Origin: Aculops lycopersici | Taxonomy: Eukaryota; Arthropoda; Arachnida; Trombidiformes; Eriophyidae | Assembly (NCBI GenBank): GCA_015350385.1 | Contig: WNKI01000001.1 | Coordinates: 923,002-978,304 of the forward strand | Length of the DNA stretch: 55,303 nt | Direction of reading: 5' to 3' | Shown here: in pieces, positions 28,388-40,885 of the stretch | Position numbering within the stretch: the stretch's first letter is position 1 | Layout of the letters: every line of letters starts with the position of its first letter | Position numbers and translations under genes: made by a program | The notes under the pieces: model-generated | The model's input: the letters and a program-made list of their open reading frames with translations, nothing else | Told to the model about the DNA's origin: nothing | The model's database searches: none

Positions 28388-31300
28388 TCAGGGCGCGTAT
28401 AGCGACAAAGCTTGGACAATTTTTGGATCTTGCTCTGAGCCTTCCTTGAATTCTTGCAACGACAACTTGTTGTCTCGATTCGAGTCGAGCAATTCAAATA
28501 TCCGGTCCACTCTAACATTGGGTGACTCGTCGCTAGTTGCGTCATTTGCTTGCAACCCGTCGCCGGGTCGCTTGGCGCTGCCGAGCATCTCATAGATGGC
28601 GCCCACAATATCGTACATCTCCTCACGTGTTATATAGCCATCGTTGTCCACGTCGTACAATTTGAAGGCCCCTGTCGGTATATCGCAAATGAAATGTTGG
28701 TTTAGTTTGGCAATTTGAGGTTTGGTTAGTGGAAGTTGACTCGACGGAAAGGGGCGCTAGGCAGTTGGTCATTTGGATTGGCTCTTGGTTGATGTGGTCA
28801 AGTGCGCAACAACTACTACGACTACGACTACGACTACAACTACCACGAGTTCACATTAATTGCTTCTCATCGTGAGGTCGTTTTGCGCATCGTCGTATAG
28901 ACGTAGTAATTTGGGATCAATTTGCCAGCGACTAGCCGGCTGGCTGGATGTCAACACCATCGCAAAGCCAACAATCAATACAACTTTCAATGCCATCCGA
29001 ACCCAAGTCCTGACTTCAATGGCAACGACTACGGCGACCACAACGACCACGATCACCACGACTACTGAGTTCCAATGAATTCCAACGGTTCACACTCACT
29101 ATGCTAGACCATTCAAGGTCGTCGAAACGAGATAGCCAGGCAAACGATAACAACGAACAGTTTGCCTCACCTACACTTACATGTTAGTTTTTCCTCGAGG
29201 CTACCGCGACTGGTCACCGAAAGAGCCTTCATAAACTCCTCGAATTCAATGGATCCATCCTATTGTTTGGTTCGGTTCGGTTTGGTTTGGTTTAGGTGGT
29301 AGTAGTTGTCGTGGTTGTAAATGGTAGAGAGTGAGAGAGTTTGTTGGTGTTAGAGTTTAGTGTGATGATCTTGAATCGTGAGCAAAGGGGGTAGTTGGTT
29401 TGTTTATGCTGGCCAGCGTTTGGCACTTTGCTAGCTGCAGTGCGGCTGCTTCGCCCGCCTGCCAAGCTGATGGTCGGTCAGGAGGAAAGCGATTCCTCCT
29501 CCTCTATTTGTGATGGATTGACGACGATGAGCGCAATTTAACCTATGCAAACAATGCACACTTCCACGAATTGACTTGATAGCTGGTTGGTATTGTTGGC
29601 GAGCCAGATGTTGACTGGTTAACCAACTAGCTATGTGAAACGCGTCGCTCCGGAGCAGCGCCACTAGCTTGCCAAAAGAAAGAGTTGCGGGCTGGCCAAA
29701 CGGAGGGACCGCGAACCGAAGCAGATGAACTTGTGGCCTAATTTTTGCGCATTAAACGGGGGCTTTAGTTTGCCCCTTGGCTCCACTGCGTCAATAAAAA
29801 CACCCCAAAGCATCGCAACCAACTAAACTAGACCACCACTAGACAAAGACCGTCGTGCGAATGGATGGACCAACAGCGAGGGGGAGATGAACTAGATCAT
29901 CTTTGGTCTTGTTCTTGCCCGGACGGCCGATGAGTGGTGTTGGCGTTGCCATTGGCGTCGATGATTACCAAGAGGGCGAGTTGACGCACAGTACTAGTGA
30001 GAGTCGTCTCGATTGCATCACTCTCTAAATGGCCGCGAGCAGGAAGAGTGGAGTTGGGTTTTGCCCAGTTAACGGAGGACCAACCGTCTTTTGTCAGACT
30101 CGTTGCTCGGTTGGTTTGAGTTGAGCCGAGCCGAGCCGAGCCGAGCCGAGCCGAGCCGAGCCGAGCCGAGCCGAGCCGAGCCGAGCCGAGCCGAGCCGAG
30201 CCGAGCCGAGCCGAGCCGAGCTGAGCCGAGCCAACTAGTTGTGTGGTCAGTTTGGTTGCCTTGGCAAGAAGGAAAACTTGCGATATGAGCAGCGATTACC
30301 GGGCCGAAGGCAGCCAGTCAAGTGCCTGAACTAGCGGGAAACTCGCCTCGTCGGATCATTAGGCTGCCAAAGGAAGTGGACAGCGAGCAACCAATGAACT
30401 CAAAAACAACAACCGCCACGACGACTGCCGCCGCCGCCGCCGCGACACTCGAGCTGCCCATTTGTCTTTGACTGGCTAAAAAGCAATATGTCGATGTCGT
30501 TGCGACGGGCAATTGGTGGCGACTTGGGTGGTGGACAGTCGGCTGACCAGCGAGACCTAACAACAGTCTGCTAGGCAGAGGCTGGCCGACTGACGCTCGG
30601 TGGCGGTGACAATGAGCAAAGGAAGGGGCTCTTTGTGTAGCACGACGAGAAAGGAACTGGGGCGACTAAAAACAACAAAAACTACTAACCCCGCCCTCTC
30701 TGTCTAGCTGGAAGTGGAAAACGATGAGCTCCATCGATCGAGCCCATAGCTTGCGGCGCCAAAGTGATGAGTGCGGCCACTCAATTTACCACCAACTGGT
30801 CACAGTTGATTGGTGATTAGTTGCCCACCGGAAGTTGGGGCCGCGGTTTGGCTGGTAGCCAAACCAAACCAAACTGAATTGACCTGAGTTGAACACTGGA
30901 GGCGAAAGCGGGACCGAATCAATTTATTGTCTCTTCCTCTTCCTTGCTTCCCTCGAATGATCTGAGGGTTTTTGGTTGATGGCTCAAGATAGAGAAAGAG
31001 CGAGAGCAAATTAAAGTGGCTCGAGTCATTTGATTTTAGTAAGACTTCTCTCTTTTCAGCGCCCGGACTTGACTCCAGTTGACTCGACAGGGCGAGACTT
31101 TTTGGTTAGTCGGTTTGCTAGCAACGTGCAAAACAACAGAGACAACAAGAATCGCAACAACAACCGATTCGAGTAAATCGATAGGGGAAACGGGACGAGC
31201 AACCAAAACAACTCGGTTGGCCGGCGGCCGCCATATCAAATGCAGTCAGCTGAGTTGGCTCCCCAAACTCGAGCGACGGATAGTCATTTGAATGTGAGCT

Positions 31301-34300
31301 TATGGCGGGGAGTGATAATTTGCATAATGATCCACTAGAAGCAACAGTGGTAGCGGGGAAAAATCCTGCGAGACTAGATAGTCTTTCTCCCGGAGAAACT
31401 TTACTGACTAAATGGGCGCAAATGAAGGAGCCAGTCAGTCATCCAACTAGCCAGCAAGCCAATCACTTTGTTCTGGCTATGCAACTGCTCCTCGGCTATC
31501 TACACAGTCACAAGCAGCGACTTGATTTTTTGTGCACACCTTGCCTTCCGAGCTGTTGGCCCAAAGTGATGGTTTTCTCCGCCAGGCTCCAGGTACTAGC
31601 GTGTGTTTTGGCTGCAAAGTGGCACTCGCATGCCCTTGATGCTTCTTACGCTCAGCCGATTAGCCTAGTAAAAGCTTATACAACTGCTAGTTGGAGTTTC
31701 AAACTCAGATGCTCCATGGAAAACTTGTCTGCCGATCGGCTTGCTCATCCATCAAGATCGCACCCGGAAGTGGTACATGGACAATCAGATGAGGACGAGC
31801 TGAACTCGGGACTTGGAACCAGCGACTTGAGTTCTATAGGAGTTATCGCATTCGGTCCGTGAGTCTAACGATCTCGCTTCTGCAGTTTGGGCGCATAATT
31901 CAAATTTGCACCTGATCAGGTGTCTAACCTCCTGGCCGCCACCAAAGACTTGGATAGTTGCCGTAGCATCATCATCATCATGCTTCCAGTTGTCTTTCTC
32001 TTTTCCTTTAGCTGCAAGCGCAGGTTCGCCTGCCGGCGGTTTGGGTATGTCTTATACTAGCGGTTCAAGACCAGATCACTAACGTACAAGTGGCTGCTTA
32101 GCACTTCCATTCGGTATCCCGCTGAGCGACTTTAGTTCCACTTGGCATACAACTCTTTTTGTCTGCCATTTTAGTAAATGGTCTCGCTTGTCGCTATCGT
32201 TGGTATATTTTGTTCGTCTTACTTCATTCATTCAATTGTGCAAGAGTCCAATTGTACGACAAGTGGCCAGAAGCACCGGAACCGGAGGTGCGTCGTGGTT
32301 AACGCGTATAAACGCGTCGCGCGCTCCAAACCAACCGGCGCTCGACCTCATAGCTCTCGGATTTATGCTCGAATTTCAACATCTACCACATAAACTTTGG
32401 CTTAGAATTTAAATTAAATTCCAACGTTGGACTGGATAGAGGCGTGTCACTCGCATTCGAATTTAAACAGCAACTGCAGTCACCTGAAACTAGGAACCCA
32501 CAAGAAAGGCGCCACAAAGACTCTCGATAGCTGAATGAGTTTGAATGCAAATTTGCATTCTAAGAGTGAGAACAGACACTCGGCGACTCGAGCAAAATTT
32601 CTGAAGTTTGCAGCGACTCATGAGAGCGGCACGCCAATCAGGCGCATAGTTATAACTAGCTTGCCATCCGAACACCCAGCTTGTTTGAGATTTCATTTTT
32701 ATACTGACTGATCTAAAAGTTGCAGTCAGCTACAGTAGTAATGATGATTAAGGTGGATAATGTGAATCGATAAACATGTACGCTTATATCATGTACTCGT
32801 GGAATAAAGTCGCACTGGTTTTGGTTCAGAGAAACATCTCTCCCTCTCTCTGTCCCGCTAGGAGTGAGAAAGTTTAGTAGTTACTTACGTGATTTTGATC
32901 GAAAACCCTGAAACAAGCGCGCGCAAACTTGGTTGGATCTCCGTGCGGAAAAAATTGCTTATAAATGCGAAGGAATCCCGGCTCAGTTAGCTGGCCGTTA
33001 GGACAATCCTTCCTGAATCCTTTATGCCACTTTCGTATTTCGCGCTCCGAGACTTGAGTTGTGGTTTTAGTTTTGGGAGTTGTTGTTCGTAGTGGATTTG
33101 TGAAGATTGAAAGTTGGGTTAGTTCTCCATACTACCTATTTGATTTCATCATATGCGATGCTGAGATTCTTGTATCAAATATCAATCCGAGATTCCATTT
33201 CAGCTGGTCCCTCATCCTGGCGAATCGTAGGCGGCGGCTTCACATGCTTCAATGTTAGAGACTCGATATAGAATCCTAACCTCTCAAGAGAAACAGCCGC
33301 TCGTTTCGCTGGCTGCAGCCTACGAGAGAGAGGAGGCGAGCAACCTTTGCCATTAGCTCTCTGTCCGCAACTGATAGGATCCCATCCAAGACAACGAATC
33401 CAGAGCGACACATCAAGAAGCAAGGAGAAAAAGTGACGCAACCACAAGAAGCAATGAGAGTGGAGGGATTTGAAGTTTGTTGGATCTGAAAACTGCATTT
33501 GTATCGGCGCGTTGAAATGCGGGGACATAGTTACAACAATCGCGACTTTGCGTCAATAGCACATGGAATTTCGCCTCTTCGCTTAACACTCTACCAGTCG
33601 ACGTCCAGATCAACACCAAGTCGTCATCCTCTTCGGTAACGGCGGCGGCGGCGGCAAATGAGCGGCGAGCTCCTAAGAGATTGCCAGCAGGTAAGCAGTT
33701 GAGAAATAAGGAAAAAGAGAGAGGAAGTTGTGAGCAGCGCACAGCGCTCATGTCGCTAGGCCCCACGAATTTGCCGCTTCCAAGCCGTAGAATCGATTTG
33801 GAAACGAACCCCACTTCAGCCAATCAAGAAGCTCGACAGAATCAGTCGACTGTCTAGCTTGAGCTTCCCAGGCTAGCAACTTACCAATTTGCTTGTGCTA
33901 CTGTCATCGTTGTTACTCCCGTTTCCACTCGCTCCTGCCACAGAATTGCTACCGCTAGTCAGGCACCTAGAGCGCAAAACTCGCCTTGCCAACCTCGAGG
34001 TGGCAGCCAATTATTAGTTGCCGCCAGCTCGTATCAAGTTTGCGGCTAGGTGAGCGAGTGGAAGCGTTTGAGTTGCTCGCAAGAGAGAGAGAGAGGATTG
34101 GATCGGCGAGCTTCTCGAGCCAGAAAACTATGCAAGCGAACGGAAAGTATCCATTTACGCTAGGAGTAATAGCAATAGTACTAGTAGACCAACAGAGTAG
34201 TCTAATGGCATCAGCAGCAGCAACAACAACAATGGAACTTGAAGTGGCTACCTTGCAGTCGGATGGCATCTACCATGGTAATCAAGGCGACGAGTCGACT

Positions 34301-37300
34301 GTTGTGGTCGTTGCTTCTTCTGTAAGATGAAAATGATGCCACAAGCATTACGTAATGATGACGCCATGTGATAGTTGATAAGCCCGCAAGATTCCAAGCA
34401 GCTCAATTCATGTGTCGCTCGGTTTCGGTGGCTGTTGTTGCTGTTGCCTCCACTGTCATGTTGAGATGGTAACACACCAGCGGATAGAAACCTGAGCCAC
34501 TAGAAACTTTTCTCAGAAACTCGCAGCCTCGGACTCGAACTCGAACTCAAAAACTCCTCGACCGGAAACACGACGAGGAGTGTGGGTAAGTGAATTTGGA
34601 GTCTCAAAGAGCAAGCACAGTGAGAGAGAAGTTCGATTGTTCTCATCCAATCGAGCGATTGGATTTGTCATTGTGCGTATCTCGCGGTGCTCCAGTTCAT
34701 GAGGCGGCAATAGATTAGCAGTGGCAGCTAGCTTGCTGGCTGGCCGTTGGGAGAAAGCCGCAAGTGCAGACAAGAGAGTAGAAGTAGATGTGATAGTAGC
34801 GAAAGTGAGTGAGTCGCCACCAGCTAGCTAGCCAGCGAGAGAGCGGCGCCCTGGCTACCAGCTAACGAGCTCATTAGGGCTGCTCTTCGACTTCCGCTTG
34901 GTCTCGCCGCTACCCATTGCGCTCCACGCCTTTCTACCCCGTTGTTGCTTTGGATGCTAACAATGTGAGTCTCCTCGAAACTGGACCAGACCAAACTAGA
35001 CCTGTGCTGTGGAGACACCACTACATTGTGTCGCTCGCTCTCCTGCTCGCTGATTGACCGCAACCAACACTCAGGTCAGGTAGTCGACGAGCGATTGGTG
35101 GTCATAAATCAGATTTTGCTTGCGGCAGTCGAGTTGCCATTGGTTGTCAATTGGAGCGGCAGTCAACGTTGCGGATGAGTAATGAGCGAGTGTGTCGCTT
35201 CTCGTCACTCGCTGTCTCTTTGGGAAATAGCAACTTGATGGATACAAAAGTAGTGGTATTAATAGAAACAATTGCAACAAGAGGTTTCTTTCCTTTTGCT
35301 CATCGGATCACTAAACACCACCGCGAGCTTAACCTTGGCGGTCGAGCCAAAGGAGGGAGCGGGGAATCGTAACTGGATACAGGTCGAGCGATTTGCTAGC
35401 GCCGCCTGCCCAATCTCTTGGGTTTGCCTTAGTCTAATGCTTTGGTTGGATCCTCACTCTGCTTTCTGTTGCTGTGGTTGCTATTGTTGTTGTTGTTGTT
35501 GTTGTTGTTGTCGTCGTCGTCGTCGTCACTGTAACTGTTTAGTCCCCTCCATAAAGTTGCGATACAAAACGAGCAATCGTTTCTCGCCTTAAACGAGAGA
35601 GACAATGAGCGAGCAAATAAGACTACAGAGTAGAAAGGCCAACATTGTGTTTCGCCAGCTAAACTATTTGAATCGAGTTCGTATTCAACATTTGGAGCGG
35701 CATATGCAAACGAGTGTGCCAACAAAAAGCGAGAGGAAAACAGAAAGAAAGAATAACGTCGGCGGCAAACTCAATTTGCCTTCCGGTTGTTATTTTGCGC
35801 CAGTCAGCCAACCAGCTTGCCTTTAGTGCACTGCAAACGCTAGCTTATTAACCCGATAAACTGACGCTTTGTGCATAAAGAGTTGGCTCGTGCATTTCGC
35901 GCCAAGTCGGCAAAATGCTCACTTGCTCGTCTCCCGTTTCCGGTTTGCCAGCCCAACCGAACCAATGATGTTGGCAAAGTTTAGTGGGCCCATGGCACAA
36001 ACATATAGCACTGGCAGCAAGCCAATTATATTCATCGACTTGCTTGAGCATTGGGCACATAAGGCGCCGCTAGTGCCGCGTCAGTTGGTTGGTTTGTTTC
36101 CATTGTCCTACTTTGCTTTGCACACCGCTTGTTTGCTGCCTTTCTAGTGCCACTTTTCCCCTCTCGTTGTGAGTTTTGAGTGCAAACGGGAGTGGTTGTC
36201 GTGGGTTTTAAGAAGTTTATGAATGAGCAACGGAAAGAAGAAGAGAAAAATCCATTTCAAATTCTGTCTTATCATTGGATTGGCGTCAAGAGAACAAATA
36301 GAGAAGCGAAGGTTAAGCCAAAGCTTAGCTCACGGTCAACTGTCGCTATCGATGCAGATAAAGTTTAACCAAACCAAGGTACTGGTGGCAGTTGAATGTC
36401 GACATCCACCAACAACCAAGCCAAACTCGACCTCAAAACACCAACTCAGCGAGACCGAATCACCGTGAGTCTCGAACTTCCGGTGAGACAGATTGTGTTT
36501 AAATTTGGCCAAGGTGGGGGTGAGGTCTCGATCGGCAGGTGGACTTTTGGCAAATAAACTGGCAAAAAGTGAGCTTTTTGGAAGAAAGGAAGAATGAGAC
36601 ATTGACTTCTGCCTCCAGCGTGGTGCCAGGACGGGGCAGATGCGCGCGTTGTGGCCTAGGTCTTGGTGGTGTGGGCTCGCCACGAGATACCGACCATTGA
36701 AGCTTGCTGCTGTCCGAACACATATATCTTGCAGGCTTCAAAGCTTCCGGTCCAAACGACGGCGCCTGTTGTTCTGGTGGCAGTGCGGAAGGAAGACTTA
36801 CTCTTAGCAGACTAAGAGACTGGTCGTCGCGGCGACGTCCGGCCGCTCGCATTACCTGGCCGACAGCATGCGCTCTCTGACTCTCGCATTGCACGCTGGC
36901 CCCATTGGCGCTCATAGCCTTCAAATAAGACTTTGATTCCGGTGGAGCTGGCAGCTGGAATTGGATTACAAAGTCGCGATCGCTTTCCCGTCCCACATCG
37001 AGCCGACGCTGAAAGATGAGAGACACCTCGGCATTGGCTCTAAGGGAACACTTTAAACTTGCCTCCGAGTCTCTCGTCTTGTCTCTTGGCTGTTCGCCTC
37101 TCAATTTGCGTCTCCTCCGCAACGACTCTTGGTAACAGCGGGAGAGTGTTGCACCTTGGCAAGCTAGCTCGCTAACGTTGCTCGACGTGCTAGCCAAGTG
37201 AGCGAAAATAAATTGATGCCGCTCAAACTTGTCTATCATTCGACTGTGTCCAAGACGAGTAGTGTTTTACTTTTGCTTGCCCATTTCCCTTCCGGCTGGT

Positions 37301-38573
37301 CCATCGTCTCGCTTTTGGTCTCATCCAGTCTGCTGCTAGCCTTGCGGTGGCCGGAAGGGAACTGCAAAAAGAAGGGCCAACCAAAAGTGAGACAAAGCTA
37401 AAAGATGGAAAGAGAGAGAGAGAGAGAGAGATGAACTAAGAAAAGCTTAAAAAGTCGCAAATGTTCGTGTTCTGGAGCAATAGAAATCGTTTTCAAGAAT
37501 TGAAAGCAAGGGGAAATCACAGACTTTTTTAAAATGCCGCCGGCTCTCACGCTCCAGCTTCGTGAAGTGAGAGAGTTGACGCAACTTTTGCCAGTTTTTG
37601 AAGGCTGGTTAGCTAGCCAACTAAACGTTATTCTGTGGTTTTTCTCTCCGCACTCTCGTACTCAGAAGTCGAAATCTTCTCTGGAACTTTCCGTGCAACT
37701 AGACTGGCGACTTGAAAACCCAGAGGCGACATTTCGGTGCTCGTAGTGCACTTGCATTCCTGACCCTCCAATGCGGCCATTGGATGCTCTTTCATTGCAC
37801 TGAATTGCATCGAAGAGATTTCAACAAGCAACTTTGAAGCGACACACCAGTGAGTTGGGAAGATCGATCGACGAAAGCCAAGTACGCGGTTGATCCCACG
37901 AGCGAAACGCCGCGTTAGTTGCCGCCTCCCATTTGTCCTGGATTTGAAACGCCAGGTGAATGGTGGATGCAAAATTCCATTGACTTCTCTGGACCCTGGT
38001 TCGATTTGGGTTTGTGTTGTGCGGACCAGTGGCGCGTTGCGTGCTTTTCGTCTTAGACGCCAATGTGTGCGCCTAGTGCGCCGGTTGCTGGGCACTCGCC
38101 GCTGGGCAATGTGGGGCGCATAGCGGCGACTTGAGCTTGCTGAGTTGGTAGCAAAACATGTGCCTCAGTACAAACTCACTCACAATGAGTCCGTTTCCAT
38201 AGCCGTTGCGTTAGAGTCCAAAGTTGGGAGCAACCAAAAGGGAGCTATTGAGAGATAACGTCGATCGGCGCCCATGTCGCTCGTGGTGGTGGTTGTCGTA
38301 GCAGTCGTCCATTTAATTCAATGGGCCAAGAGATCATTTGCTCGCGGTCTCACTCCGATGAGCGCCTCGGCTAAGCTATCCATTCATTCATTCATCCATT
38401 TATCCACTCACTAACTCTCATGACTCTTTGCCGAGCCATTCTCTGCTTGCTCTCTTCGCTCATAATGGGAGCAGGCGAAGCAAATGGCACCAGAGTGGTC
38501 GCAAATTTCAAGTGACACGATCGCCGCTGGATGCTCCATCGTATGCTCCCAATGGCACTGCTCCCACTACTAA

Positions 38574-38606
<33 letters not shown>

Positions 38607-40851
38607 TACCACTACCACTACCACTACTTCTACTGTGCGGTTACGCAATGGAGCTCGCCAATAGGTTCACCTCGCCATTGTGTGCGCAAAAGTAGCACCG
38701 GCAGGCCAACGGGAGCACGGCTTGCGTGCCAGTGGTGGGGCTCGAATTGCGTAACTCGAGTGGCGAGCGACTCGACGAAATGCATCCAAGTCGCCGGCAC
38801 TCTTTGGACCAACGACGACCACGACGACCACCACGACAACAACGAAGCGATAAACGCGCGCAAGCAAACAAATTGTTTGTCGTCGTCGTCCATTTGACTC
38901 TGAGCAAGTTGAGTGCTGGTAAGCTGTAATGTCGCCACCACCACCACCGCTACTACTACAACAACCACCACAACCACCGAGTGTTTGCCTTAGTTTAGTT
39001 GAGGCGCAGGAGAAAAGTCAATTTTGTTTTGCCAACTTGGTGACGCCAACGATGAGTAGCTTTGTCCCTCAAAGTTGCGAAACTTTATTTCTCCATTCCA
39101 TCGTTTAGATATTCCCGTTTGAATTGTCGGCAGAGCAATTTTATGTTATTCCAACTATTTTTCTTTCGTTCTCTCCTTTTTTCTGTCACTCGAATGGGCG
39201 ACCAAAGGAAAGTCAATTTTATTTACCATTTGGAAACAGAACAGGAAGAGTTTTGTTGGCCCTAATTAAGTCGAGCGTCTTCATCACAAGCGCAGCTGAA
39301 TTTTTCGTGCGCCTCCACCAAGAAAGACGCAGAGAGTCCGAGCGGACTTGCAGCAACAGCAACTTGTTAGCTTTTTTACCCAGCTTCTCTCTATAGCGGG
39401 CGTGTGGTTCCTTTCGCCGCCAACGGCCCGCAGTTCAACTCAAGAGGGGCGGGCCAAGTCAGCGGTCGACCGATCGGCCGGCCGGCCGGCCGCTAATTGG
39501 CGAGGCCACACAACTAATACCAGAAGCAGCATTAGAAGTGACGGAGCTAGCAAAGTGACTGAGCACGCAACTCGCTAACCCAGAAACTTCATTCATTCAA
39601 CGGGCAGAACTCATTCGATAGCCGAATTCATATCTCTCGGCAGCGATCAGCTCAGCAGCGAGCCAGCCAGCCAGCTACAGCTAGCTAGCTAGCTTCAGTT
39701 GGTTAGCTAACTAAAAGCCAACTAATAAGCGAGCCTCTGTTGACGTAACGAGCTTAGGATCTCGTGTCGCGCAACCGAGAGCAAGAGAATCTAACCATCT
39801 AGTCTTCTACTCGAAACTTTGCAGCACCTAAACTCTCAACGTCGTCGTCGTCGTATATCTCGTTTAAAGTCAAACGAGTGCCACGATTTTAACATGTGAG
39901 CTGAGTGCGCAGTTACAAAACTACCGGCCAAAACGCTTTATCCTCTCGAGGGATCGACAGCTCCACTTACGGCGCCCCTACCAATAGACATTTAGTCAGT
40001 CAGTCGGTAGTTTGTTTGTGCGTGCGCTGTGTTGTGTTGTGTGCGTTGGTATTTGGTCGCTAGGCGCCATTCGACCGCCTGCTCGTCTAACCATTCGAAC
40101 CACCACCACTGCAAACGATCACGTGCTAGCGGAGGAGAGTACATCGATCGATGGATTTGTAAGCCGCAGGAGAGACTCCGCTTGCTTGTGGGTGCCTCGT
40201 CGTCATCGATAGGAAAAGAGCGAAAAGGAGGAGCAGAGACAACAAGTCTGTTTCTTTTTCTCGAGCCTTAGAAGCCGTCAATTTGGATGATAGGGAGCAA
40301 ACGAGTGCCAAATGGTCACGTTGCCGCCTCGCTTATCGTCGGTCAAGAGTCAGTTTGTTTAGTGTTTGTTTTATGTTGTACTATTGCGCCTTGGCCTCCT
40401 GTCTTTGGCCAGCCAGATGTGCGTCGTCGTGTCTTCCGGTTGGTGTAGATGTAGCTTGTGTTCTTTGGTCGTCGTCGTCGTTACTACAACTGCTGCTATT
40501 GCGACTGCCGTCGCGGCTATCAACGTCGACCTCTACTTTGTTGTCCAACGAGAGACTTGACAGCAAACGACGAGCAATTGGTGCTTCTTGTGGCGAGGAA
40601 AAGAAAATAAAAGAAATGAAAGAGTTAAACTGGAGGAAAGAACAGAGGAAATGGCTAGACGAACAGCGCGCGGGTGGGCCGTTAAAATTATCATAGCGCC
40701 CACCAGCCAGCCATATAGACAACCAGTCACTTGGCCAGGTGAGCTGGGAGCCGATGAAAATTTGGATCACGTCGATAATGAATGTCGCTATAAATGTCGT
40801 TGCTACTTTTGCACCAACACTTGAGACTGCAATTGCACTTGGCGCGTACAA

Positions 40852-40885
<34 letters not shown>

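Noticed and set aside
31302..31862. 186-codon plus-strand frame inside NCS-1 intron 2
   Set aside because: No recognisable domain and mixed low-quality composition. No splice or poly(A) support.
33885..33954. Ser/Gly/Asn-rich segment with a GTAAGT donor on the minus strand
   Set aside because: Weak acceptor and cannot join NCS-1 exon 2 in frame. GTAAGT occurs by chance several times in 15 kb.
34517..34585. 69-base open segment between TTTTCTCAG and GTAAGT on the plus strand
   Set aside because: No neighbouring exon on that strand and too short to judge.
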